From DTU089 sp002440045 (GTDB lineage Bacteria > Bacillota > Clostridia > Oscillospirales > Acutalibacteraceae): a stretch of 17,937 bases of DNA. The stretch's first letter is position 1. Each line of letters opens with the position of its first letter. Below the pieces are notes generated by a model, which worked only from the letters and a program-made list of their open reading frames with translations, made no database searches and had not been told where the DNA came from. The translations under genes and the position numbers were made by a program. Location of the stretch: NCBI GenBank assembly GCA_937885695.1, contig CALABP010000064.1:1-17937 (forward strand). The letters are read 5' to 3'. This document shows positions 6,628 to 13,441 of the stretch, in pieces.

Positions 6628-6636
6628 ATTATAGCA
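6628..6636 (-). promoter_or_regulatory. Extended -10 promoter of the candidate small RNA
   Basis: Minus-strand TGCTATAAT matches the extended -10 form TGnTATAAT exactly. No convincing -35 hexamer is visible, which extended -10 promoters tolerate. The predicted start is near 6621. Confidence 0.5.
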
Positions 6637-6762
6637 ACTGAATGTTACGCTTTTATGAACAAAGTGTAAACACTTTTGCTTTTTGGTCATATTTTTTGCA
6701 TTTTGGCACTATTTTGCTGCAAATTGTGCCTTTAGCGATGTTTTTACGCAGTGACGTCGAAA

Positions 6763-6810
6763 AAGTGCGGCTTAAAATAGTATCGGGTACGGCTAAACAC
6801 AGCCGCACTT
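6763..6810 (-). repeat. 10-bp inverted repeat with an alternative inner pairing
   Basis: AAGTGCGGCT (6763-6772) and AGCCGCACTT (6801-6810) are perfect inverted repeats. An inner CGGCT (6790-6794) can pair with AGCCG (6801-6805) instead, giving two exclusive folds. On the minus strand the outer stem runs into CTTTTTC, so it could terminate transcription. A smaller palindrome, TTATGCC (6846-6852) with GGCATAA (6866-6872), lies nearby. No gene is seen from 6640 to 7000. Confidence 0.45.
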
Positions 6811-6999
6811 GCAATAAGATGCAAACTTTTAGGTGTTAGGCTCTCTTATGCCTACATAGTGCTATGGCATAAAAAGATAAGCGCTCGCCATATGGGTGGG
6901 AATTTCAGTATTTACGGGCGGTTCAAAGCCGCGTTGGGTTGGGTTTTTTGGCGGAGGACGGGTTTTTGGAAAAAATTTCAAAAAATCACGCGAAACCTA

Positions 7000-7028
7000 T
7001 TGACAGTCACGTGAACCTGTGATATAAT
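7000..7028 (+). promoter_or_regulatory. Consensus sigma-A promoter with operator-like repeats
   Basis: TTGACA (7000-7005), a 17-base spacer and TATAAT (7023-7028) match the consensus exactly. The spacer holds TCACGTGAACCTGTGA (7007-7022), with TCAC/GTGA ends. A related copy, TCACGCGAAACCTATTGA (6986-7003), lies 21 bases upstream and overlaps the -35. Two sites two helical turns apart across such a strong promoter suggest repression, plausibly by the DUF1836 protein encoded downstream. Confidence 0.8.
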
Positions 7029-7034
7029 CCAATC

Positions 7035-7245
7035 ACCGTAGTAAAGAGGCAAACGACTTTGAAGAAAAGGTCTTAGGCGCCGAAACGCCGTGTCCTCTGC
7101 GCGGAATACCGCTTTGGATTTGTGCGATGGCTTTAAAAAGCTATAATAAACCGCGGCGGTCGGGTGCTTTCTGCAAAGGCTTGCAGTTTGCGGTTTTGCA
7201 CCGAAAAATTTTGCGGCTCACGCCGTTTATAAGGAGAGAACGAAT
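7035..7245 (+). promoter_or_regulatory. Structured 5' leader of the DUF1836-SPFH operon
   Basis: About 210 bases separate the predicted start from the ATG at 7246. AGAGG (7045-7049) pairs with CCTCT (7094-7098), enclosing GACTTT/AAGGTC (7055-7072) and GGCG/CGCC (7076-7089): a three-way junction. GCGGaataCCGC (7101-7112) follows. A further hairpin pairs GGTGC (7163-7167) with GCACC (7198-7202), with CTGCA/TGCAG inside. It does not match a riboswitch class I can name. The small reading frame at 7127 has no ribosome site and is not called. Confidence 0.45.
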
Positions 7246-7800
7246 ATGCAGACACAGGCGCCGCCGTCCCCGGCTCAAAAGCAGGCTTTTGACGATATTG
7301 CGGCAACAATAAGGCTCACGGGCGGGCTTACCCTTTCACAGCTTGCCGAAATTTCGGGTCTTGAGACTTCAACTATCCAGAACTGGGTCAAGCGCGGTTG
7401 GGTCGAAGCTCCCAAAAACCGCCGTTACGGCGAAACATCAGCGGCGCGCACGCTTATAATCGCAATGCTTCGCGGTGCGATGCAGCTTTCGGGCATTGTT
7501 GATTTGATGTCTTATGTCAACGGCAGAGTTGACGACCGCTCCGACGACGCTATCCCGGACGCTATGCTTTACAACATACTTTGCTCAATAACGTCGCGCC
7601 TTGAAAATATTCACACGTTTGATATTGAAAATATCGACAAAATGATTGCCGAGGAAACAAAAGATTATAAAGAGCCGTTTTCGGGCGGTAAAGAAAAACT
7701 TTTTAACACGCTTAAAGTGATGACGCTCGCCTATTTTTCTTCCGAGCTTAAGTCACGCGCAGAAAAATTATTTAATTCAATTTTAAAGGAGAACAAATAA
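7246..7800 (+). CDS. DUF1836 (YkrK-type) transcriptional regulator
   Basis: This 184-residue protein has an N-terminal MerR-like helix-turn-helix at about 28-62 (LTLSQLAEISGLETSTIQNW followed by VKRGWV) and a helical DUF1836 body with DAMLYNILC. The segment QNWVKRGWV is characteristic of the family. From general knowledge, B. subtilis YkrK, which I place in this family, represses its own gene and htpX, a membrane protease gene. Here the partner is an SPFH membrane protein, so a role in membrane stress is a reasonable inference. AAGGAG precedes the ATG by about 10 bases. The stop codon abuts the next ATG with no gap, and the next gene's AAAGGAG lies inside this gene. The promoter repeats at 6986-7022 are candidate binding sites. 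Confidence 0.8.
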   Translation: MQTQAPPSPAQKQAFDDIAATIRLTGGLTLSQLAEISGLETSTIQNWVKRGWVEAPKNRRYGETSAARTLIIAMLRGAMQLSGIVDLMSYVNGRVDDRSDDAIPDAMLYNILCSITSRLENIHTFDIENIDKMIAEETKDYKEPFSGGKEKLFNTLKVMTLAYFSSELKSRAEKLFNSILKENK

Positions 7801-8667
7801 ATGTTTAAACAAAAAATCAGAACAGTCGGCTCAGACGGTAAGCCTGTCGGGCGCAAAATTGTAATTCCCGCCGTTGTTGCGGTTGTCGCAGTGATTTTGC
7901 TTGCGGCTTCGATAACCATAGTGCCCACGGGTCACACGGGCGTTGTTGTTACGCTCGGCAAGGTCGGCGGAAATGTCCTTACGGAGGGCTTTCACTTGAA
8001 AGCGCCGTTTGTGCAGAATGTTGTTAAGGTCAACAACCAAATTCAAAAGGCTGATATTGAAGGCGCAGAGTCTGTTTCAAAAGACTTGCAGGCAATTTCG
8101 AGCACCGTTGTTGTCAACTATAAGGTTGCCAACAACTCCTCTGCCGAAATTTATAAGAACATAGGCAGCGATTACGAGTCAATTATGCTTTTGCCCGCTG
8201 TGAACGAAAGCTTAAAGGCAGTTATTTCTCGCTATACCGCAGAAGAGCTTGTCACGCTCCGCTCGCAGGTTGCGCTTGAAATTCAGGATACGCTCACCGA
8301 GAAAATGGAGCCCTACGGCATTGTTATTGAGAAATTCAACATAGTCAACTTCTCATTCTCGGAGGAATTTGCAAAGGCAATTGAGGCAAAAGAGGTTGCC
8401 GCACAGAACCTTTTAAAGGCAAAAACCGAGCAGGAACAGGTGCTTGTCGAAGCAAATGCGCAGGCCGAAAAGCAGGTTATTGCCGCCGAAGCGGAAGCTA
8501 AGGCAATTCTTGCAAAAGCCGAAGCTCAGGCGAAGGCTAACGAAACACTTTCAAAGTCGCTTAACGGCAACGTTATTAAATATTATACCGTTGACAAGTG
8601 GGACGGCAAAATGCCCAAAGCCACGGGCGGAAATGCTCTTATTGACTTCTCGGCAGAAGAAGAGTAA
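7801..8667 (+). CDS. SPFH / prohibitin-family membrane protein (HflC-like)
   Basis: This 288-residue protein has a short basic N-terminus, one membrane helix (about 19-40), and the SPFH start VPTGHTGVVVTLGKV followed by LTEGFHLKAPF (60-70). An Ala/Glu/Lys-rich coiled coil runs from about 195 to 255. The C-terminus is acidic. SPFH proteins form large ring-like membrane assemblies; the HflK/HflC pair controls the FtsH protease, and prohibitin homologues act similarly. No ftsH or hflK is adjacent. AAAGGAG lies nine bases upstream of the ATG, and the gene follows the regulator's stop directly, so it depends on the promoter at 7000-7028. It ends in a convergent region with hairpin terminators. Confidence 0.9.
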   Translation: MFKQKIRTVGSDGKPVGRKIVIPAVVAVVAVILLAASITIVPTGHTGVVVTLGKVGGNVLTEGFHLKAPFVQNVVKVNNQIQKADIEGAESVSKDLQAISSTVVVNYKVANNSSAEIYKNIGSDYESIMLLPAVNESLKAVISRYTAEELVTLRSQVALEIQDTLTEKMEPYGIVIEKFNIVNFSFSEEFAKAIEAKEVAAQNLLKAKTEQEQVLVEANAQAEKQVIAAEAEAKAILAKAEAQAKANETLSKSLNGNVIKYYTVDKWDGKMPKATGGNALIDFSAEEE

Positions 8668-8678
8668 CCGGAAAGGGG

Positions 8679-8791
8679 CAGTAAAAAAGTTCCGGACCGT
8701 AAAAAGCAGAAGAAAAGGACAAATTGATGCTTTTTGCTATGAATTAATCTCAACCTTTTGGAACTGAATCGACAGTAAAAAGTCCGGACCG
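8679..8791 (+). repeat. Two direct repeats, about 20 bp, 94 bp apart
   Basis: CAGTAAAAAAGTTCCGGACCG without its last base runs at 8679-8698, and CAGTAAAAAGTCCGGACCG at 8773-8791. They differ by two small indels. Between them AAAAAGC and GCTTTTT could form a weak hairpin (8701-8740) that may help terminate the SPFH transcript. No gene is seen in this part. Confidence 0.55.
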
Positions 8792-8812
8792 CACCAAAAG
8801 TTAAAGATAAGT

Positions 8813-8851
8813 AAAAAGTGCCGCTATGTTTCACGGGAAACATCGCGGCAC
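8813..8851 (-). terminator. Terminator hairpin containing parS-like site 1
   Basis: GTGCCGC-T-ATGTTTC (8818-8832) pairs with GAAACAT-C-GCGGCAC (8837-8851) around ACGG: 14 pairs with one mismatch. Reading on the minus strand it is followed by TTTTTAC (8811-8817), so it can stop transcripts that pass recG. Confidence 0.65.
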
Positions 8852-8969
8852 AGTGCTTTTGGCACGGTATAAAATGTGTTTCCCGTGAAACACAAAAATA
8901 TTAACCAATGTTTCCCGTGAAACATAATAACGGGAGTAATGAAAAGGGCGATGTGTTTCCTGTGAAACA
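8827..8969. promoter_or_regulatory. Cluster of four parS-like 16-mers
   Basis: TGTTTCCCGTGAAACA occurs at 8877-8892 and 8909-8924, and in reverse orientation at 8827-8842 (TGTTTCACGGGAAACA). A variant, TGTTTCCTGTGAAACA, is at 8954-8969. The first three differ from the chromosomal ParB site TGTTTCACGTGAAACA at one position and the fourth at two. No exact consensus copy is present in the cluster. The cluster lies between converging genes, a setting that tolerates bound protein. Candidate ParB loading or secondary sites; they could instead be only stems of terminators. Confidence 0.6.
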
Positions 8970-8980
8970 TATCGCCTTTT
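8942..8980. terminator. Terminator hairpin containing parS-like site 4
   Basis: GGCGAT-G-TGTTTC (8947-8959) pairs with GAAACA-T-ATCGCC (8964-8976) around CTGT. AAAA lies before and TTTT after, giving U-runs on both strands. It sits 26 bases past the recG stop and is the likely recG terminator, and it can also end the SPFH transcript. Confidence 0.7.
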
Positions 8981-9005
8981 GTATTAAAGTATATCGGACT
9001 TTTAA

Positions 9006-11036
9006 TCAGGTTTTAACAGAATTGAAAAGCCGCTCTGTCTCCTTCTTTAACGGCGCATTCTCTTCCGAAGAAAGCGTCGGGTCGGATGAAAGAATAAATT
9101 TAGCGGTCTTTTGGGCTTCGTAAAGTATGCGCGTGTCGTTCATAAGGCTTGCGATGTGCATATCCGGAAGCCCGTGCTGGCGGTTTCCGAAAAAGTCACC
9201 CGGCCCGCGAAGCTCCAGGTCGCGCTTTGCGATTAAAAAGCCGTCGCCCGTTTCGCAAAGAATTTTAAGACGCTCAAGCGCTTCTTCGTTTTGCGCGTCC
9301 GAAAGAAGAATACACGTACTCTCGGCACTTCCTCTGCCTATTCTGCCGCGCAGCTGATGAAGCTGTGAAAGCCCGAAACGCTCCGCGTTTTCAATAAGCA
9401 TAACGGTCGCGTTCGGAACATCTACGCCGACCTCTATTACAACGGTTGAAATAAGGCACTGAATTTCGCCCGAATAAAACCGCCGCATAACCTCGTCTTT
9501 TTCTTTCGGCTTCATTGAGCCGTATAAAAGCCCGAGCCGATAGTCTGAAAAGTGTGTTGCTTTAAGCCAATCGTAATATTCGGTTGCAGGAATAAGGTCA
9601 GACGGCACGTCGCCCTCAGACACGAGCGGACAAACAATGTAGCACTGCCTGCCTGCGTCCATATTCTTTTTTAAAAAGTTGAATACCCTGTTGTGATAAG
9701 AGGAATTGACTTTATAAGTTTTTATGGGTTTTCTGCCTTTCGGCAATTCGTCAAGCACCGAAACGTCAAGGTCGCCGTAAATAATCATGGCAAGCGTGCG
9801 CGGTATCGGCGTTGCCGACATAACAAGAACATTCGGCGCGTTGCCTTTTGAAGCAAGCGCGGCGCGCTGTTCAACGCCGAAACGGTGCTGTTCGTCGGTT
9901 ATGACAAGCAAAAGATTTTTAAATTCAACGCCGTTTTGAAGAAGCGCGTGCGTACCGACGCAAACGTCGCATTCGCCGCTTTTTAACGCATCATATACTT
10001 CGCGTTTGGCTTTAGGCGTCATGGAGCCTGTAAGAAGCCTCACGTTAAGAGCCTCTTTAAAAAATGATTTCAGCGTGTTGTAATGCTGATTGGCAAGCAC
10101 TTCGGTGGGTGCCATCAAAACGCTTTGGGCGCCGTTTTTTGCCGTTGTATAAATAAGCGCGGCGGCAACCGCCGTTTTGCCCGAGCCGACATCGCCCTGT
10201 AAAAGCCTGTTCATGGCTTTGCCCGAGCGCATATCAAAAAGCGCTTCGCTTACGGCGCGCCTTTGGGCGGCGGTGGGTTCAAACGGCAGAGTTTTATAAA
10301 ACTCTTCGTCATAAGCCGTATCTATTTTTTCGGTGCGAATGTTACTGCCGAGGTTTTTCTCTGAAAGAAGCCCGAGCTGTAACAAAAGAAGCTCTTCAAA
10401 AATAAGCCTCCGCCTTGCAAGCGCAAGCGCCTTTTCGCTTTCGGGGAAGTGAATATTTAAAAGCGCGTCATAAAGGGGCATTAGGCGGTATTTTTCAATA
10501 AGCCATTCGGGCAGAATTTCTTTAATATTGCCGTCGATTTCGCGCAAAGCAGTCTCAACAAAACGCTCAAGAGTTTTAGACGGCATTTTTGAAGAAGCCT
10601 TGTAAATAGGCCGTATGCGTTGTTTTTCGGGCTTTTCAATCCGCGGCGCAAGCATTGAAACTTCGCCGTTTTTATCGCGCGAGAGCTTTCCGAAAAACAG
10701 GTATTCGCTGCCCTCTTTTAAAGTGTCGCTTATATATTTGTTGTTAAAAAACACAAGCGGAACATAACCGCTTCCGTCCGCAATAACGGTTTTAGAAAGC
10801 AGCCTGCCTCCGCTTATTTTAATATCGTGCACGCGGTCTAAAACCTCTGCCGAAAAGCAAAGATTTTCACCGACGGGTGCATCTTTTATTTTTGTGATTT
10901 TGCTCCAATCCTCGTAAGCACGCGGATAAAAGCGTAAAAGCGAGCCGACGGAGAAAATGCCGAGCTTTGAAAGTTCTTTTGAACGCGCTTCCCCTACGCC
11001 CTTCAAATATTTTACTCTTGTGTCGTATTCAACCAT
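9006..11036 (-). CDS. recG: ATP-dependent DNA helicase RecG
   Basis: This 676-residue protein is RecG, which remodels stalled replication forks and branched intermediates. An N-terminal wedge/OB region (about 1-150) includes YLKGVGEARSKEL (10-22). The helicase core has Walker A GDVGSGKT (281-288), MAPTEVLA (308-315), DEQHRFGVEQR (381-391), the RecG-typical SATPIPRTLA (407-416), and motif VI QLHQLRGRIGRG (558-569). Length fits the family (about 670-700). It is the last gene of the minus-strand run and starts 12 bases after the fucU stop. No clear Shine-Dalgarno site precedes its ATG, which suggests translation coupled to fucU. Confidence 0.97.
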   Translation of the reverse strand: MVEYDTRVKYLKGVGEARSKELSKLGIFSVGSLLRFYPRAYEDWSKITKIKDAPVGENLCFSAEVLDRVHDIKISGGRLLSKTVIADGSGYVPLVFFNNKYISDTLKEGSEYLFFGKLSRDKNGEVSMLAPRIEKPEKQRIRPIYKASSKMPSKTLERFVETALREIDGNIKEILPEWLIEKYRLMPLYDALLNIHFPESEKALALARRRLIFEELLLLQLGLLSEKNLGSNIRTEKIDTAYDEEFYKTLPFEPTAAQRRAVSEALFDMRSGKAMNRLLQGDVGSGKTAVAAALIYTTAKNGAQSVLMAPTEVLANQHYNTLKSFFKEALNVRLLTGSMTPKAKREVYDALKSGECDVCVGTHALLQNGVEFKNLLLVITDEQHRFGVEQRAALASKGNAPNVLVMSATPIPRTLAMIIYGDLDVSVLDELPKGRKPIKTYKVNSSYHNRVFNFLKKNMDAGRQCYIVCPLVSEGDVPSDLIPATEYYDWLKATHFSDYRLGLLYGSMKPKEKDEVMRRFYSGEIQCLISTVVIEVGVDVPNATVMLIENAERFGLSQLHQLRGRIGRGSAESTCILLSDAQNEEALERLKILCETGDGFLIAKRDLELRGPGDFFGNRQHGLPDMHIASLMNDTRILYEAQKTAKFILSSDPTLSSEENAPLKKETERLFNSVKT

Positions 11037-11048
11037 AGTAAAATTCTA

Positions 11049-11474
11049 TCAGTCGACAACTACGCCTTTTTTAAGAATGATATTGGCATAAAGCGCAGAT
11101 TCGCTTGTTGCGATAACGGCATAAGCTTCTTTTGCTCTGTCATAAAAAGCAAATCTTTCAATTTCGCTCATGGGTGCAGAGCTGCCCGAAGCGTCGATAA
11201 TATCCCTGTATTCTTTCCAGATAACGGGCGTGGGGTCGCCATTTGTGGTTGCCATAAGCATAACGGGGCTTTCAACGTATGTGTCAAGCGGCATAAGCTT
11301 TAAAATAGCCTCCAAAAGCTCGGGCACGTTGTGACCGTCGCATCTTATAAGGCGCTTTGCGTTAGAAGCCGCCGGAAAATTGCCGTCGCCTATAACGATT
11401 TCGTCGCCGTGACCCATTTCGTCAAGTATTTTTAAAAGCTCCGGTGAGATAATGTTGGGTATGCCTTTAAGCAT
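11049..11474 (-). CDS. fucU: RbsD/FucU-family sugar mutarotase
   Basis: This 141-residue protein matches FucU, which interconverts the anomers of L-fucose (RbsD does so for ribose). Signatures are MLKGIPNIISPELLKIL at the start, EMGHGDEIV with H22 and D24, DGNFPAAS (30-37), PLDTYVESPV, and ALYANIILKKGV at the C-terminus. The conserved N-terminal His and C-terminal Tyr/Asn of the family are in place. GGAGG lies six bases from the ATG. It is 22 bases downstream of the DnaI-like gene and 12 upstream of recG. No fucose or ribose transport or catabolic genes are in the window, so its place inside a replication-repair run is odd. Substrate is inferred from family only. Confidence 0.88.
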   Translation of the reverse strand: MLKGIPNIISPELLKILDEMGHGDEIVIGDGNFPAASNAKRLIRCDGHNVPELLEAILKLMPLDTYVESPVMLMATTNGDPTPVIWKEYRDIIDASGSSAPMSEIERFAFYDRAKEAYAVIATSESALYANIILKKGVVVD

Positions 11475-11496
11475 AAAAATTCCTCCGTAAAATTAA

Positions 11497-12459
11497 TTAT
11501 TTTTTTAATTGGCGAATATCCGAGCCTGTAAAGCTCACGATTTCAAAGGCGTTGAGCCTTGAAGCGACCTTTTGCCCGTAGCGCTCTTCAAGCTGAGAAA
11601 GCGAAAGCCCCGTGCAAATAATCATAGGCCGCCCGATAAGCTGGGATTCGTTTATAAGCTCATAAACAGCCGCCTTTGAAAACGGCGTTTCGTATTCGGA
11701 ACCGAGGTCGTCGATTATTAAAAGCTCGCCGTCCGAAAGCTCCTCAGAAAGAGAGCCGTCGTCCCTGCCGAAATGCTCGTCCTGCATACGTTTTAAAAGC
11801 TTCCACGCGGTGTAATATAAGCAGTTGTGACCTTTTTCTGTAAGCTCATTCATAACGGCGAGGGCAAGGTGAGTTTTGCCGAGCCCCGTAGAGCCGCAGA
11901 AAAGAAGGCTCCCCGACGTGCGCGAAAAGCTGTCGGCAAAATTCTTTATGAGAGCCGCCGCCGCGCGCATATACTCACGCGGGGAATAGCCGAGTGCAGG
12001 GTCTTTTTTGTCGCTGTAAAAAGAAAGGTCAAACGTGTCGAACGTTGAAGAAGCAAGCAAAGGACTGCACGAAAGCTCGCTTGAAGCAATCTTTTTTAAA
12101 AGGCGCAAATGGCATTCGCAAAGCTTGCCGTCAAAAATGCCCGTGTCTTTACAAAGCGGGCAGCTGTAGTGCGGCTCGAGATAATCCTCGGGAAAGCCCG
12201 CGCTTTTAACAAGCAGACGGCGCTTTTCCTGCGCGGCAAGATTTTTTGCCGCAAGAGCCGAAATATCAGGGTTTTGACCCGAGCCGACACTTCTTACGGC
12301 GGCAAGCGCCGCGTCGCGTATTTCGTTTTCAAGCTCTTTTAACTCGGGGTGTTCCGAAATAAAATTCCGCCGTCTTAACGCGGCAAGCTCTTCGGCATTT
12401 TCGCGGCGTTTTTTAAGCTCGGCTTCGGCCTTTGAATAAACGGCTTCGGTAAATTTCAC
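11497..12459 (-). CDS. DnaC/DnaI-type helicase loader ATPase
   Basis: This 320-residue AAA+ protein probably loads the replicative helicase. The N-terminus (1-90) is charged and helical. A cysteine cluster follows: C100, C103, C114, C116 and H117, which could hold zinc as in DnaI. The ATPase core has Walker A GSTGLGKT (189-196) and Walker B LLIIDD (246-251), followed by LGSEYETPF and a C-terminal GSDIRQ. IstB transposon helpers share the core, but no transposase is adjacent, while a DnaD-domain gene overlaps it. The start is GTG at 12457-12459, overlapping the upstream stop by 4 bases (GTGA), with GAGGGTG before it, so translational coupling is likely. Confidence 0.85.
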   Translation of the reverse strand: MKFTEAVYSKAEAELKKRRENAEELAALRRRNFISEHPELKELENEIRDAALAAVRSVGSGQNPDISALAAKNLAAQEKRRLLVKSAGFPEDYLEPHYSCPLCKDTGIFDGKLCECHLRLLKKIASSELSCSPLLASSTFDTFDLSFYSDKKDPALGYSPREYMRAAAALIKNFADSFSRTSGSLLFCGSTGLGKTHLALAVMNELTEKGHNCLYYTAWKLLKRMQDEHFGRDDGSLSEELSDGELLIIDDLGSEYETPFSKAAVYELINESQLIGRPMIICTGLSLSQLEERYGQKVASRLNAFEIVSFTGSDIRQLKK

Positions 12460-13439
12460 GTCCTGTCACCCTCTTCTTTCATTTTTTTAAGCATTTGAAG
12501 CACACCGGATTTTCCGATGCTTTCGGTGTCGTAAGATTTTTTATATTCCTCGGGAATTGATTTTTTCTGCTTTTCTTTAACATCCTCGGGCGATTTTATG
12601 CCGGCTTTAAACCATTTTTTAAGAGCCTTGTCGGCAGAAGAGAAGCTTTTGCCCTCGTTTTTTAATGCGAGCAAAATCATTTCGGAAGAAAATTCCATCG
12701 TGACAGCCCACTCGCGAAGATAGTCGGCTGTTTTGCCGGCGGGGCTTTTCGGCAAAAGCCCCAAATACGCGCGGACGTCGCCGTATACGGAGTTTATCAC
12801 CGACAGGTCTTTTAACTCGCGCGTTACATCATCCATAGATGATATTCCCTTTTTAGCCCACGCTTCGCCGCGGCGCTTAACTGCGTCCGGCGTCGGCAGA
12901 CCGCTGTCTTTTTGATATTGCAAAAGCGTAATAATCATTTCGGGCGAAAAGCCGTAGTAATCGTATAAAAGCACAATAACAGCCTGCATTCTGTAGCCGT
13001 ATGTGCCGAGAATAAGCTGTGCTTCGGCGTTTGTTGCGGCAAGCATTTCGTCCTGCGAAAGGCGGCGCGCAACCTCGCTTTGGGTCGGCAGTTTAACGAC
13101 TGCGGGTTTTGCGGGCTTGGCTTTTTCTGCGGGAACAGAAACGGAAATATCCGCTGTTTTGAGATTTGAAACAGCTTCTTTTGCCTTTTCTTCGTTCTCT
13201 TCGCCGTCTTTTTTAATAACGCCGCGCTCCTCCCAAAAAAGAAGGCAGTCTTCTGCGTCCTGCTTTGAAAGTCCCGTGCAAAGAGCCACCTGCTCGGCGT
13301 CTTTAACGCCCTCGGGATTGCGGAAAATGAAAAGAAGAACCTTAAAGCTTGCCGCAGAGGCAAGCTTTAAATTTTTGTCGATTATTTCTGTCGGAACGGC
13401 AACCGCGCCGCCCGCATATGTGCAAACTATTTTATACAT
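12456..13439 (-). CDS. DnaD-domain replication initiation protein
   Basis: This 327-residue protein has an N-terminal winged-helix region (about 1-76; LASAASFKVLLFIFRNPEGV), a Lys/Ala/Glu/Pro-rich linker (about 80-120) and two DnaB/DnaD-type helical domains (about 125-210 and 225-292). The second ends YLREWAVTMEFSSEMILLAL, then KKWFKAGIKSPEDV, close to the family signature. In Firmicutes such proteins remodel DNA at origins or restart sites and work with DnaI to load the helicase, consistent with the overlapping downstream gene. The ATG is two bases after the propeller stop codon, and I see no Shine-Dalgarno site, so reinitiation by ribosomes finishing that gene is likely. Confidence 0.85.
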   Translation of the reverse strand: MYKIVCTYAGGAVAVPTEIIDKNLKLASAASFKVLLFIFRNPEGVKDAEQVALCTGLSKQDAEDCLLFWEERGVIKKDGEENEEKAKEAVSNLKTADISVSVPAEKAKPAKPAVVKLPTQSEVARRLSQDEMLAATNAEAQLILGTYGYRMQAVIVLLYDYYGFSPEMIITLLQYQKDSGLPTPDAVKRRGEAWAKKGISSMDDVTRELKDLSVINSVYGDVRAYLGLLPKSPAGKTADYLREWAVTMEFSSEMILLALKNEGKSFSSADKALKKWFKAGIKSPEDVKEKQKKSIPEEYKKSYDTESIGKSGVLQMLKKMKEEGDRT

Positions 13440-13441
13440 AA

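Noticed and set aside
6890..6960. Possible tRNA T-arm (GGTTCAAAGCC) or structured RNA near GGGCGG-TTCAAAG-CCGCG
   Set aside because: No matching acceptor stem, anticodon arm or D-arm could be built around it.
7127..7312. 61-codon plus-strand frame in the DUF1836 leader
   Set aside because: It has no ribosome site, is Arg-rich in the way noncoding GC-rich frames are, overlaps the true gene in another frame, and lies over leader hairpins.
8908..9123. 71-codon plus-strand frame starting MFPVKH
   Set aside because: The start and an internal MFPVKH-like repeat are translations of parS-like sites 3 and 4, and the rest is antisense to recG.
11497..12459. IstB-type insertion sequence helper ATPase
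   Set aside because: The ATPase core is shared, but the N-terminal cysteine cluster, the overlapping DnaD-domain gene and the absence of a transposase favour a helicase loader.
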